A stretch of DNA of 64,000 bases from Enchytraeus crypticus (lineage: Eukaryota > Annelida > Clitellata > Enchytraeida > Enchytraeidae), in NCBI GenBank assembly GCA_905160935.1, contig CAJHZI010000513.1, positions 906,001 through 970,000 of the forward strand, given 5' to 3'. Position 1 is the stretch's first letter; the number at the start of each line of letters is the position of its first letter. Of the stretch, positions 50,730 to 63,904 are shown piece by piece. Under the pieces are notes generated by a model. The model had not been told where the DNA came from and did no database searches. It worked only from the letters and a program-made list of their open reading frames with translations. The position numbers and the translations under genes were made by a program.

Positions 50730-53306
50730 ATGTCAACAACTTTACAACAACACTGGTGGCAAGAAGTTTTCAGTAAGTAGAACGAAACATACAAACTTTT
50801 ATTTTATAATATTAGCTTAGTAGCAAGGATAATTGTTCAGTTTGTATCTGTGCCATCTTATTGTTATAATGATAATAATAACTACCAATACTAATTACCC
50901 TATTATTCTATTCTCATTGACTAGTTTATATTACTTCCCAGCAATTTTTGTAATAATTAACTGTGTTTGCTGTTCAGTGACAAACGTTAGTATGCTGGTT
51001 CAGTGACAAATGTGTTTATACTTTAAAATGAAGCTTGTATAGCTAATGTTAACTTCAGTTTCCTCACTTGAAAGCGATGTCAGTGACGGGCGAGCCAGGA
51101 TTTGAAGTTTGAACCCCGCACATACTAATCCGTGATGACTAGTTAGGGACATGATCGTGAACGTTCCAAGGCATGAGGACTAGTAATTATACATAATTAT
51201 ACTATAATTACACATAAATATTATTTCTTGTATCTCAGAACATTCAGGATTAGGCCTATGTGTAATTATGCGTAACGCATTGGGCTGGCTAATGAAAACA
51301 ATTGCAGGTGTTTTGTTTACATTTTGAAAAGAGTCTAACTGTCTTAATAATTTACTAGTGAAGCATAGGAAATTTGTAATTTTTTAATTTTATAACAATA
51401 AATTTGTATTTAGTTCGATGTTTTACACACACTGCTGTGTACCACAATGGAATGGAGAGGGGAGGCCACATATTTCTACTGGATACATGGCTGAATAAAC
51501 GTTAGGCCTATATAGTGGCTAGTTTATTATAAGTAGGCCAATGTAATTTCTAGCACTTATAATAAACTTAAAATAATTACGTTATTTCCAGCACTTATTT
51601 CGATTAAATTAATGAAAGTACATCGTTTGTATCGATGAACTATTAGATTGTATTTGAATTATGCTAATAGTTGGCGAAATCGTTTAAGTAACATCACGAA
51701 GTTCTAATTAAAACTAGTAGAAATCACATGCGATGTTTGCACAGGTTGCGAAGCTTCAAGAGGTAGCGTTGAGGAACAAGAAGAGATCGAGCGATTAGGC
51801 AAGCTGCTGACATTTAGATCTTTGACAAGATATGAGGGAGAAGCAGTAGAAGAGAAATGTCATGAACGTCCTCGACAACAGAATCCATCACAACATCCAG
51901 GTTTGTCTCATCGCCAAGTGGATCAACAGAAGCAACAATCAAATCAACATCGTGCAAGATTAGATGAAGAGATTATAATGTCGACAGGGAATGAGATAAA
52001 TCCTGTTGATCTACAGCACAGACTTGACTCTTCCAGGCAACAGCATCAGCAACAACAACAACAGCGAGAATGTTATATTTATAACTATCATATGAGTCAT
52101 TTGCAAAATTTATATTCTAGTTGGCCGGAAAGTCTCTTTCATCCACCGAGATCTCAATTCAACGTAAACCTACCACCTGCCGCCTTCCTCAGTTTATTTC
52201 GGCCCTCGCACAGTCAAGTTGGAGATTCATCACAGTGCGAAGCCCAGCCTGTTAGACCGCCCTCTTTTTCTCAAATTAATGCTGGATATGGTCATGATCT
52301 TAGATCAACCACTGATACAATTAATAAGGGAGTCCTGGATCGTCAGGGATCAGCTCAGTATGATGAGAGGCGAGTTTCTTTCTATAAGGATCAAGATTGT
52401 TTTCAGAGTCATGAAAATAAAAATTTGTATCCAGTGAAAGATCTAGCTACTCCAGATACAGTCTCTGATCCACCACCAGGTCTTCAGGGCTTGCTCATTC
52501 CTGCAGCAGGTGGGGCAGGGATGCAGAGTACATTCCAGGGAGGAAATATTTGTTTTCCACAAGTAACCAAAGATTCTCGATCAATAATTGTTCAAAGATA
52601 TGATCCAAGTCAAAAGGTACTACCAATGTCGAATGGACTACCTCATATTTTACCTATGCTCTCAGGTAATGTGTCTCAAGAAGGTGCTGGTCAAATGAAA
52701 TGCCAGAAAACAGTGCAGGCTACAACTCGGAGAGTCCTTCCCTTTATCTTACCTAAACCGATTGCTAAAGCCGCACAGGACAATACGCAACAGCAGAATC
52801 ACATGCTGCTGGGACAGATTCCTGCAGTCTTGGAATGTTTCCCTCACATCTCGAGTATACCGTCTGGACTTTATTCAGAACATCTTAATCAAAATCAGCT
52901 TCCAACGCAACAAGGCTTTCTGGAATGGTCATCCAGTCAAGACCAGATTGTAGGACAAAACCAAAGAGAACAACCTGAACTTTTTACACAGATAGGTCTG
53001 AATCATGAGTATCTGAACCCACAGATACAGTCGCCACCGTTGATGCAGATTCAGATGAATCATCCGGAGAAAATTAATCGGGACGTTTCCACTTCCGGAA
53101 GAGAGAACAGGAAGCCGCGTACAAACTTCACGGAAGTTCAGATGCAGAGGCTTCTGGAAGAGTACGAGAGGAATCAGTTCTTGACTTCCTCAGCAGCGGC
53201 ATCTCTCTCAAAAGATCTGGGTCTTAAGCACCAGGTTGTGATGAACTTTTTCCAGAACAGAAGATCTCAACTGAGAAAGAAGGCGAACAAACCATCCAAG
53301 AACTAA
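50730..53306 (+). CDS. Divergent homeobox transcription factor (2 exons proposed, 534 aa)
   Basis: Proposed exons 50730-50772 and 51745-53306 (1605 nt). Exon 1 encodes MSTTLQQHWWQEVF and ends at a consensus donor GTAAGT. Exon 2 starts after GTTTGCACAG (51735-51744) and is open from its first base. Both sides are phase 1 and join to a serine codon. An in-frame TGA lies upstream of the ATG. Residues 469-528 (53106-53285) form a 60-residue homeodomain: Arg5, Phe8, Leu16, Tyr20, Leu26, Leu40, Phe49, Gln50, Asn51 and Arg53 are all present, so DNA binding is likely. Position 48, almost always Trp, is Phe, and position 47 is Asn. Only six residues follow. The rest is Gln/Pro/Ser-rich, with a Gln run near residues 112-122. 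I cannot assign it to a class (ANTP, PRD, TALE and so on). Exon 2 is secure; exon 1 is inference. Confidence 0.85.
51047..51165 (-). mobile_element. SINE family C in homeobox intron
   Basis: Related to 5690-5832: GCTAATGTTAACTTCAGTTTCC, CACTTGAAAGCGATGTCAGTG, GGCGAGCCAGGATTTGAA on the + strand. Confidence 0.6.
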
Positions 53307-54140
53307 CTAGGAGCCACAGATGTGAACTCACTGTTGTACATGTATTAACATTTATGCCTTTTTATCAGTATTCTTAAACTAGATAATGAAACCCGTATGT
53401 TGCGGTTTTCTCGTTCGTGTATAGTTTAGTGCAATTTGCTGAATTGTGAAGTGAAGTAAGTTATTGAAATTCAGCATTACATATGCAATAACTTTTAAAT
53501 ATTGTTGCATATGATAAAACATTTATAAAGTAGATAGGCCCACTACTATTTGCAGACATGCGACTATATTTTACGATTCAGTTTAATCAGATAGTCATTA
53601 AGGTACAAAGGTGTGATCAGCATTTTTAATTAGTATATTCATATTCAGTGAAGTATTATTATAAAGTAAAGATTTTATCTGTTAACTAATTTTTTAATTT
53701 TTATCATTTAATTAAATTTTTGGTGAAAATTGCGGGCTAAATAGTCCTGCACTTTATCGCAGTTGATATTTTTATTAGCCTAAATGTACTTAATCGTTTG
53801 CCGCGATGTTTATTTGTTTGATGTATGGACTATTGTGCTGATATTAAAATTCTAAATACAAACCTAATATTTGCAAATGAAGTTGATTTGAAAGACAAAT
53901 CGCAGATTTCAATATTAGGCCAATAGTCAGGGCCGAGGTTGAGACTAGGGTCTTCCAATGGTAGGGGGTATAGGTGAAACTTTACTTATGCCCCACCCAT
54001 AGATCATAGGGACCGGGGGCTAAAAGTTGGGGGGCTGAAAACCAAAATTTGAGCACTTGGTCTCCATAGATCCAGTCCTAATGTCGTTTTTTGTCCTTGA
54101 TTCAACTTGAATTTCGGTGTGATAGGATTTGATTGACTCC
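53307..54140. other. Homeobox gene 3' flank
   Basis: Probable 3' UTR and intergenic DNA. Several AT-rich runs but no convincing AATAAA in the first 300 bases. No other gene seen. Confidence 0.3.
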
Positions 54141-54144
54141 CTCG

Positions 54145-54205
54145 AACAATGCATCATCATCATCATCTTCCCTTAAATCCCAGTTTAACCAGGGTCCAAT
54201 GCATA
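54145..54205 (-). repeat. Family F / RTE-like tail fragment
   Basis: (CAT)n, CTTCCCTTAAATCCCAGTTTAACC: only the 3' tail of the family, reverse orientation. Confidence 0.65.
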
Positions 54206-54624
54206 TTTTAAGAAATATCCAGAGTGTTTTCGAAACTGTTGCAACATTAAAATAAAGATGACTGTAAAGCAAAGCATATATACGAGTATATTGAAAATAT
54301 TTCATCTGATTTTGTAAATAGCCAGTAAGATATGCTGCATATGCAGTATAGCTGTCATGAATTAACGGAACTTCATATCAACATATTATGAAAGTTAGGC
54401 ATGTCCTCAATGACTGCCTGAATGCAGCTACAGGGTTGAAAAAAATTAAATGCATTCCAATTTGAGTTTGCTTTCAATTCATTACTTTCTATTTCTTCTA
54501 TTAGGTAGGAAAACCTGGATTCATTAATTTTGATAGAAACCATGAATTTTGGTGAAAATTTAAACCTTGAATATTTATTTTGGTAATATATTTTTACCTT
54601 TGCTTCACTTATAATTATTTCTTC

Positions 54625-54800
54625 AATCAATCAATAAGAATTTAACGTCCGGTTCCTCGCCATAAGGCAATGTCGGCGAAGCATTTTGCAGACTCTACAC
54701 TAACAGGCGCCAAAGCACCACACGATAACGACTGAGTAGATAAAGACCACAAGAGAAAGCGAGGTCAAAACAGTGCAAGTCCAAGATCCAAGGCAAGCGG
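54625..54800 (+). repeat. Composite SINE-like repeat
   Basis: Starts with AATTTAACGTCCGGTTCCTCGCC (family E/C-type tail, diverged). It ends with GGTCAAAACAGTGCAAGTCCAAGATCC, which resembles the fold-back arm. Probably a separate, related repeat. Confidence 0.45.
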
Positions 54801-56270
54801 ACTAATTATCCTCCTTTAGGGCTATATTACAGGTAGAGAATATCGAATTAGACATATCATATTTTTAAAATTTAGAATTTCTATAAAATATAACCGAAAG
54901 CAAAAGCTTATAAAATAGCGTTTAATCTCATTTCGAAACAGGAAAGCGACTCCAGCGATTATTCACATTGAAATTTGCATGGAATCAGTAGCACGGCGTC
55001 GAAGGCAGACTCTATGTACTGTAGCCTATAGGTAGGAGAATAAAGTAAGACACGCTTGTTTCATGCGGAGGTCGGACAGTGGAAAACTTACGACTGCACA
55101 ACAACTGTCTGCGATCCTGGAACAATAGTTTGAGAGGATTGTATGAGAGTTTTATGACTTGCTCTAAGATAATTTTTCTTCTGTTTAGTTTTCTTTCATT
55201 CACTCAGGACATTCGCACACGTTTACGTTTCTCTCATTTCTCAATTGCCTTTTTATAATGATATATGTTTTCTTTTCTCGCTATATTTCTCACAATTTTA
55301 TCGTTCATCTTTATAGTGCATACATGACAGCGCAAGTGCACGACTAACCTTCCAGACACTCATTAAAATCCATGACAAAGGTTGTTGCTCCTCCTTTATT
55401 CAAGGATAATACAATCCTCAGACAGTTTTTTCATATTTCACGCCTTTTATTTCAAATTATTAGGGTCTTAAACTTTAAACTTAATTCTTCCATATTTGAC
55501 CACAGCGCTGCTGTCATGGACGGCAGTAGCACTTGAAATTTGTTGCTGCTGTAGTTTTTGTTGCTCTTATTGTTACTACTTAGCGGACAGACCTACTGTG
55601 TGATTGGACCCAGGATTCTGCAATCTCTTCAGCTGAATGTTTCCACTCTATCCACTTGACCGATAGAAATAGCATTTCCATTTGTCGTTAAAACAGCAAC
55701 AGTTCAGTGATAATTACCGGAAGACATGGAGAGAAATCAACCCGCTCTTTCAAATGCTCAATAATTGTCTTAAATTAATGAAATAAAAGTTTGCATTAAT
55801 TCCTCTTTTATATGAACTTCGAACTAAACTCCGTAATCAATCATGGAAATGCTTAACAATTCTTAGCACATCATTGAAAGGAACAATAAATCGTTTGTGT
55901 AGGCTATATATTTATGACTCAATTTCTTGCCGATTTCAATAACTCATGATAAATTCGATTTGCAGACTACGTTGTGATTGAAATCGGCTATACATTGGTT
56001 TTTACGAGACGAAGAAATTCTAGATTCTATAGATGGCTAGTAACATGTCTAAAGTAATTAATTTAAATCAGTTTGTCGTTTTGATCTCGATTCAGTAGGA
56101 TGCTAATCGGCTATGGGGTGGGACGCTCTCCCATACAACCAGCCTAGGATCCCTTTTAAAACAAGTGTTATTTTATTGTTTCAAAACAGAAACGCTTCAA
56201 CCGGAGTTCAACAGTCTCTTCAATAAGCGTCTAATGTAAAAGTTTCCGCACTAGTTCAGTGAGATGTAGG
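54801..56270. other. Stretch with no supported gene
   Basis: No exon recognised. Around 55500-55580 there is a weak GTCATGGACGGCAGTAGCACT match to the fold-back arm. Confidence 0.3.
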
Positions 56271-56508
56271 CTATTGAGGGCTGTTGAACTTTCTTCAGAG
56301 AGAGGGAGAGAGAGTGAGAGAGGAGAGAGTGAGAGGGAGAGAGAGAATGATTAGATTAAGGATACAGAGACAGAGGTAAAGAGTGAGAATAATATAAAAA
56401 AGCTAATGTTAACGACAGTTTCCTTACTCTAAAGCTATGAAACAAGAAAAAATAAATATTAAAATCAACAAGAAGATAATTCCGATGGAGATCGAGACTT
56501 AAACAGAG

Positions 56509-57294
<786 letters not shown>

Positions 57295-57550
57295 CTTCAT
57301 CATCATCTTCCCTTTAATCCCAATATAACTAGGATCGGAATAAGAATAAAACTTCACCACTTTATCTTTCCCATACCATATCATCAGTCAATCCCCCATT
57401 CTTCCATTCGTATTAGAAAATTTTGTAGCAATTTCTGGAGCCTAGGCGTTCACCAACTGAATGCCCTTCCTGACGTTGGTTTGGATTTTAATGCATTCTA
57501 CGACACGTGTAGTCACCAGTTGCTCTAGTCTTCAAACATCCCGGACACAA
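57295..57550 (-). mobile_element. Dispersed repeat family F
   Basis: Reverse copy: (CAT)n, CTTTAATCCCAATATAACTAGG, GCAATTTCTGGAGCCTAGGCG, GAATGCCCTTCCTGACGTTGG. Confidence 0.75.
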
Positions 57551-57644
57551 CAGGGGGAAACATTCGTGCAAAGCAATGCCATTAAATTAAAAGTAAAACC
57601 AATGAAATTAGTAGCTAGGAATTATATTATAAATCTAAGTAATT

Positions 57645-57725
57645 TCTCTCAGTACACTACCTACTGGCAGGTTCATGGCATATAGCACCTCAACTAAGTC
57701 TTCCACATATGTCTTCGGTTTACAT
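57645..57725 (+). repeat. Dispersed repeat family D, first part
   Basis: CACTACCTACTGGCAGGTTCATGG, as at 11893 and 58615. Confidence 0.55.
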
Positions 57726-58600
57726 ATGTGACTCTAGTTTATGTGTAACTTTACATTCCATTAGTTCTGTTGTTGTTTCTACTGCTCAATCCTGCAATGA
57801 ACCTTGCACAATGTATAGGCTCTCAGTGCATTGTTTATTGGAATTGAGTAATTTATATCAATTTCATATCTCCAGCATTAACGACCTCAGCCAGTGACGA
57901 ATCGCAGACGGGTTATATCAACGAGAACGTGACGTACGTTTGTCAATGTAGGCCTATATTTTTAATAGAAATCGCTAATTTTAACATTGTTACCGCAAAT
58001 TTATTTTAGGCGTATAATTATTGCTCATATGCAGGAACTAGCCTTTGCCAATAGATGTGCTTGCCAAGGTAATGATGATCTAGCAACATAACGTATGACA
58101 TTGATAAAGCTGATCGTCAAACGACACAACCTGCGTTTACATTGTATTTTAAAAATAAATCTAGAAATTTAGAAATTTAGAAATTCAGTGCATTTTATAG
58201 GTAGTACAGAAGTAAGTTCAATTGAAAATGTCCTACGATTACTCCTAAAGATCAAAATTAGCATTCTATGAATTACATATTTACTAGAATTTGAATATTT
58301 GGCGAAAATTCTGAGATTATTTTATCCATTTTAATGCAGGTGTTTAAGATAGTTTAAATTTCAAAAATTTAGCAAGATCAACTGGCCTTCGATTGACTGT
58401 CCACATAGCTTCTACATTTAAAGACTCTGGTTGAACTATATCTAACTTCTAAGTGAGATTGTTAGCAATAGCAATAGCAATTGTTAGCATGGTTGGTATC
58501 ATCATGAACTTTTGAACACTCACTGAACAGTAAATCTAAATAATATACGTGATTGAATTCCAAGTGAGCCGATCAACGAAACAAATTGTGGTCTATACAC
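57726..58600. other. Stretch with nothing recognised
   Basis: AT-rich, with no exon or repeat family seen. Confidence 0.3.
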
Positions 58601-58604
58601 TATC

Positions 58605-58860
58605 TCACTTAGTGCACTGCCTACTGGTAGGTCCATGGTATAGAGCGCCCCACGAATGTATCTCTTTCTTCCGTTTCACTCTTCACATCCTCATACGAGT
58701 GGATCTTTAGATCATCCTTTCACATAAATTCCTTTTGAAATACCGTTATTCTTAGGAGATTCTGTTTATGACGAAGTGGCCCCCCCTATGCCTTCCTCAG
58801 CTTCGAATAACATTTACTGGGAAGGGGCGTCATTCCCTGAGAAAACAACCCTTTTTATCA
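58605..58860 (+). repeat. Dispersed repeat family D, longest copy
   Basis: Contains both conserved blocks (CACTGCCTACTGGTAGGTCC and CCTATGCCTTCCTCAGCTTCG, CATTTACTGGGAAGGGGCGT), separated by about 160 bp. Confidence 0.6.
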
Positions 58861-58954
58861 AAGAACCAGAACATTGATCGCTGTTATACAATTATCTGTC
58901 GAAATTAACAACTGGAATTTAGAAAAAGCTAAAGCTAAAAAGGCTGGAGCTACT

Positions 58955-59010
58955 AAAGCTAATGTTTATCGTTAGTTTCCTCACTCGAAAGCGATATCAA
59001 AAGTGACAAA
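58955..59010 (-). repeat. SINE family C tail fragment
   Basis: AGCTAATGTTTATCGTTAGTTTCC and TCACTCGAAAGCGATATCA on the + strand. Confidence 0.5.
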
Positions 59011-59289
59011 CTGCTTTATATCGTTCTGGATAGATAACATTAAGTATATTTAACCTTTACACGATGAGGCTAATAGCAGGGACCATTACCCATAACGTTA
59101 AAGTTAGGTAATACACGTAACATGTCTCTCACACATGGTGCTAGTGGAGTGTACAGGTCTATAGGGTAAGGGTGTGTGGTGGGGGTATTCGCCTCATTTA
59201 ATTTAGCATTTTATATAGTTTAGCAATGACATAAGAATTAATTTATATAATGCTCTAGGTTTCAGAGTTTCAAAAGTGGAATTCTCAAT

Positions 59290-59590
59290 AATACATCATC
59301 ATTATCATTATCTCAACCTCCCTTGAATACCAGTTTGACTAGGTTCGGGATATGAATAGACTGCCTAAATCCTCTCTGTCCTACATCATATCATCAGTCA
59401 ATCCCCTATTTGAGACTTTTCCATTCGTTTAAATTTTTGTAGCAACTTCTGGAGCCTAGGCGCTCACCAACCGAATGCCCTTTCTGACATTGGTATGGAT
59501 TTTAGAGCTTCAGTCACCTTCTACGACACATGCAGTCATCGGTTGGTCGATTCTTCAAACAACCCGGATACAACACGGGGAAATTCTCTA
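59290..59590 (-). mobile_element. Dispersed repeat family F, full-looking reverse copy
   Basis: CCCTTGAATACCAGTTTGACTAGG, GGGATATGAATAGACTGCC, ATCCTCTCTGTCCTACATCA, TTCTGGAGCCTAGGCGCTC, ending in AACAACCCGGATACAACACGGG. Confidence 0.8.
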
Positions 59591-60525
59591 CAATACATGA
59601 GAATTATGTATGCGGTCAAGGTCAAACTATGAAATCTATGAAAAATATGTGATTAGCTAGCTAATCAAAATGTAAGTAAATAAAACAATTAATCGACAAT
59701 GAAGAACAATATATTACAAATGGTTATATAAATGGTAATAATTGCAAAATAGAATGCTCTTAGTAAAAGCTATATTCACTCAGAATAAATCTAGACTGTA
59801 CGAAATCTTTCTCCTGTTTTTTTTCTTCTATTCGGCTGCAAATGATTTTCGTTTGGCTTCTGAAGTTGGTAAAAGAAGTGGCAAATATTAATTTCTAATG
59901 ATCCCCCCAGAATAAAATGGATGGTTTGATCCCATCAGTCAGGGATTGGCAGCTGACTAGTCTGCAAGGGAGCTTACTGGCATGTTAGTTATCTGATCTA
60001 TAGCTGGAGTGAAGAGTGAGGGAGAGTGAGAGAGATGAAAGTAACTTTCTAGGTGTGTAGTATTGAAGAACAAAGATCTGCATATAGGCTTACAATCAGC
60101 TTTTTCAGCTGCATTAGACTCGGTGTGAGTCCAAGTGAGTCCAAGGAGTCCATGTGATTCCAAGGAGTCCATGTGAGTCCATACTTGTAATTATCGGTAG
60201 AACTGACCACTGGTGTTACATTCTCGCCTAGTTTGTGGGTCCGGGGGGGTCAAGTTAGACTGTCATTTAAGCAAATTCTAAACAAAGAAATTCAGCCCAC
60301 TTCATTTATAATTCAACTTAATTCAATTTCTTCCAAACTCGCTTAGCTGAAAATTTGACAATCATGTACATGTATATTGTCTACCACTGGTTGCTTTATC
60401 TTTACTTTGATGTTTGCTAGACGTCTAGTAGTGAATGCCCAGCTAGGGTTGAAGTTACCGAGGCGTTTGCCTTATTTCATGACGATGAAATCATTTACTG
60501 TAAAACATAATTGTATGAGGCAGTC
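59591..60525. other. Stretch with no supported gene
   Basis: A short tandem GTGAGTCCAAGGAGTCCAT (60128-60182) is present. No coding exon recognised. Confidence 0.3.
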
Positions 60526-60527
60526 TA

Positions 60528-60712
60528 CTTGTATGCGTGATTATGTATGCGTGATTCTATGTGATTATGTATGATTATGTGCGATTATATGTGATTATGT
60601 GTGATTCTATGTGATTAAGTATGATTATGTGCGATTATATGTGATTATGTGTGATTAAGTGTGATTATGTGTGATTAAGTGTGATTATGTGTGATTATGT
60701 ATGATTATGCAG
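60528..60712 (+). repeat. GTGATTATGT tandem repeat
   Basis: About 18 units of roughly 10 bp (TGTGATTATG with TGTGATTAAG, TGCGATTATA and similar variants). Confidence 0.9.
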
Positions 60713-60719
60713 CTTATTA

Positions 60720-61490
60720 TAACATGACTCAGTTTGTGTATGATGCTACTATAGCGCTTCGTTCGTCGATGATGTCCTCTTCTATAAGCCAGACAGAGAG
60801 GAATTCTGGACCTGCCATCAGGTACGGAGCTAAATTCTAGACAGCATGTGGGACTACCAGCAACAGAGTGCTGTTACCTTATAGTATCTGCCAGGAAGTG
60901 GGGCTTCCCTCAACATCAAGTCTGCCGGCGTGATTTTTCTCCAAGCTCTGCACCCTTATAGAAAACAGTAACATTTAGACAATTGCGGTTATCACCATCC
61001 GTCGGATTTTATAAATTTAGAAGCCAGTACATACTTATTATGAAAATAATGATAGCCACGATGTAATAAATTTACATCTTAAATGTTATCTAAAAATCTG
61101 AAACGTACTAAGTGTGAAACTTTATAAATTCGCTTAAACTTTCCTTTGAGCTATTCATATTATTGATCTGCTATTATGGATTGATTAATGGAAAATTAGA
61201 TCTAGAAGTGTTGAAAATAAACTCTAAGGTTAACTGGTGAGTTATCACCTAAACAAAGCAGCTTACATAGCCTAGTGTATAGCGACCGAATATGTGGCCG
61301 TACACAAGGCAAGTATAATGCAGCTCAGGGGCTAAGGTTTATTTTTGATAGGTACACTTTTGGTTTGATGCAGAAAAAGCTTTACTAGTGATACTAATTA
61401 ACTTTCTTTGTAGCTCGGCTGCTCAAATGTGAAAATTTTAATTGTCGCTTATTGGATTGTTAATTAAGTATTGTAAGATTTTTTATTTTT
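60720..61490. other. Stretch with no supported gene
   Basis: No recognised repeat family. A short frame near 60760-60825 has an FVDDVLFY-like word but is too short to call (see rejected items). Confidence 0.3.
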
Positions 61491-61494
61491 TTAT

Positions 61495-61828
61495 TACATC
61501 TATCACATCATACACATCTATCACATCTATCACATCTATCACATCATACACATCTATCACATCTATCACATCTATCACATCATACACATCTATCACATCT
61601 ATCGCATCATACACATCTATCACATCTATCACATCTATCGCATCTATCACATCATACACATCTATCACATCTATCGCATCTATCACATCTATCACATCAT
61701 ACACATATATCACATAATACACATCTATCACATCTATCACATCATACACACCTATCACATCTATCACATCTATCACATCTATCACATCTATCACATCTAT
61801 CAAATCGATCACATCTATCACATCATAC
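61495..61828 (+). repeat. ACATCTATC 9-bp tandem repeat
   Basis: About 37 units of 9 bp, mostly ACATCTATC with ACATCATAC interspersed, often as every third or fourth unit, giving a higher-order 27/36-bp pattern. Frames on both strands (Thr-Ser-Ile and Asp-Val-Ile) are artefacts. Confidence 0.95.
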
Positions 61829-63330
61829 CAATTTGAATACCGAACTCTTTGAATCAACAACAACATATATGTGCTAAATATGTAGGTAGCGATTTCAAAA
61901 CATACTACCGGTTAACTGATTAGTCGTTCAAATGCTGTGGAAAACATCTCTCGTATTTTCCTCTAACAGGTGGAAACGAAGAAATGGATGGAAAATTAAG
62001 ACTGCAGAGAACGAATTAATATTCAACGTTTATCCTCAAGGGAAGTTCTACATCAGCATCACTCGCTTCAGCCTGCAGTGAGCTCAGCGCAGACGAGTCG
62101 ATGGCTTCTGTTAACCTACTGCGCCAGAGTTTACAGAGTCTCGGTCAATTGTAAAAAAAGTACTGAAGGATAGAAAGCGCTTTTGTAATTCAGCTTCTTC
62201 TGGTAATTTCGAGCTCTTTCAACAACCGTAGACAAGTTAAAGTAATCCCAGAAGAGCAGCATCTATAGCTGGCTTCAGTAACTTGAGATAAACTTTTCTC
62301 TTTCTCTGCGTATGTATGGATGTATGTTTGGATGCGTGTGTATATATGCGTATAATAGATTTCACCTTGGTTTAACTAGCTGTAGTCGGTAGATCTTGAA
62401 ACAGCGTGTGTGCGTATAGATAGCTACATTTAATTTAATATAGATTTTGTATTTAGCAAATGGTCAAATATATCTATATTTCTAATAGCTCAATTGAAAA
62501 GCGTGTTGGTAATTTGCGATGATGGACTAGGCTCGACGCCCGACAGAAGTAGAGAGTTAAAGAGATCCAGCAAGATTTGCTAACGTCAATTCAACACTTG
62601 ATTGTGATTAATCCCTAGATTATTAGACGATTAGTTATAAATCTCTAGATTATTTAACTACTCGTTACATTAACTCAATCGATAGATGAATCGTTTTACT
62701 GCCTAAGAATAGCTTTAAATTTGATTACTTGGATTATGTTGATAATTAAATTAATACTTGATCAAGAAAATAGTCTGTAATATCTCTCGTGCTAACCTGG
62801 AACTTTGATTGGTAAAATGCTAAAGTTAAAATTACTAAATTAAGAAACTGCTCTGTTTCTGGAGCTCATTTTATTACATTATGTTAAATAGATGCGTGCT
62901 TCTTTTAATAGTTAAGTTATGCCGTATCATTGCCGTTAGTCGGTCTTAGAGACTACTTTACAGGTTCCTGGTATGTTATTATCAATCATCATTATTCATA
63001 ACTTTACAAGTAATAGCTCCAATATCGGTTAATCGTGTTATACGAGGTTTTAATAAATTGTTATGCAGTGTTGTTGCACAAAATAAAGACATGTTGTTAA
63101 AAAATGATGAAGTATGGGAAGACAAAAGAAGTTCCTAGGAGTACAATCATTAGAAAGAAAGATTAAGTTGGATTGGACACTCGATCGTTAAAGCTACATC
63201 AAAGTACCTCAATATGAAAAGCGCTTACTTAATTATAGATTTTCAACTAATAAATTAAATATTGGTATAGGAATTAAATATAACTTAGATCAAATTCAGT
63301 CTTGCCAATGGTGATGTGTTTGACTCATTG
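61829..63330. other. Stretch with no supported gene
   Basis: At 61967-61970 an acceptor-like CTAACAG precedes a 36-codon open frame (to 62081), but no partner exon was found. A family B SINE-like tail (GACTACTTTACAGGTTCCTGG) lies at 62950-62990. Confidence 0.3.
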
Positions 63331-63336
63331 GATCTA

Positions 63337-63522
63337 GATCAGTGGAGGAAGAGGGTGGTAGAGACTACTCTAGTGTTCACAAAGTTACGTCTAATAGAGA
63401 TCAGTGGAGGAAGAGGGTTGTAGAGACTACTCTAGTGTCCACAAAGTGATGTCTAATAGAGATCAGTGGAGGAAGAGGGTTGTAGAGACTACTCTAGTGT
63501 CCACAAAGTGATGTCTAATAAA
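63337..63522 (+). repeat. 62-bp triplication
   Basis: Three head-to-tail units starting GATCAGTGGAGGAAGAGGGT at 63337, 63399 and 63461. Units 2 and 3 are almost identical; unit 1 differs at a few positions. Confidence 0.95.
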
Positions 63523-63904
63523 GCTCGAAGAAGAAATATAGTGATTCATAAACATGTAGTATATGACATTTTATTTGCGAAATTTTTATTTATTTGAATT
63601 GCAATTGTCAATTGTTTTGCTTCACAAATATATTTCACACTTTTCTTTATCATTTCTATTTTAATGCTAAAGACCATATTGCCATCGTTGATTTCTTTAA
63701 CGTTGCTAGCCGAAAGAGAAAAATTTACTTGTACTATCACAATGTCATGCACCCTTAGACTTTAGTAGAACTTTAAATTAACAAACGACTTTATTACTAA
63801 CTGTATAGTTGAATATATATAATAATTCTCTAATCATTGTGGAGCTACCCTATTTAGTCTACTACTTTTTTTATATAGGCCTAAACATGTAGCTTTCCTT
63901 TCAA

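Noticed and set aside
60760..60830. Short frame with FVDDVLFYKP, reminiscent of a reverse-transcriptase YxDD motif
   Set aside because: About 25 codons only, with no neighbouring reverse-transcriptase motifs on either side.
61442..61866. Long open frames on both strands
   Set aside because: Both are translations of a 9-bp repeat, whose multiple-of-three unit keeps frames open.
61967..62081. Acceptor-like site followed by a 36-codon frame (WKRRNGWKIKTAENELIF...) as a terminal exon
   Set aside because: No upstream exon or recognisable family; such short frames are expected by chance.
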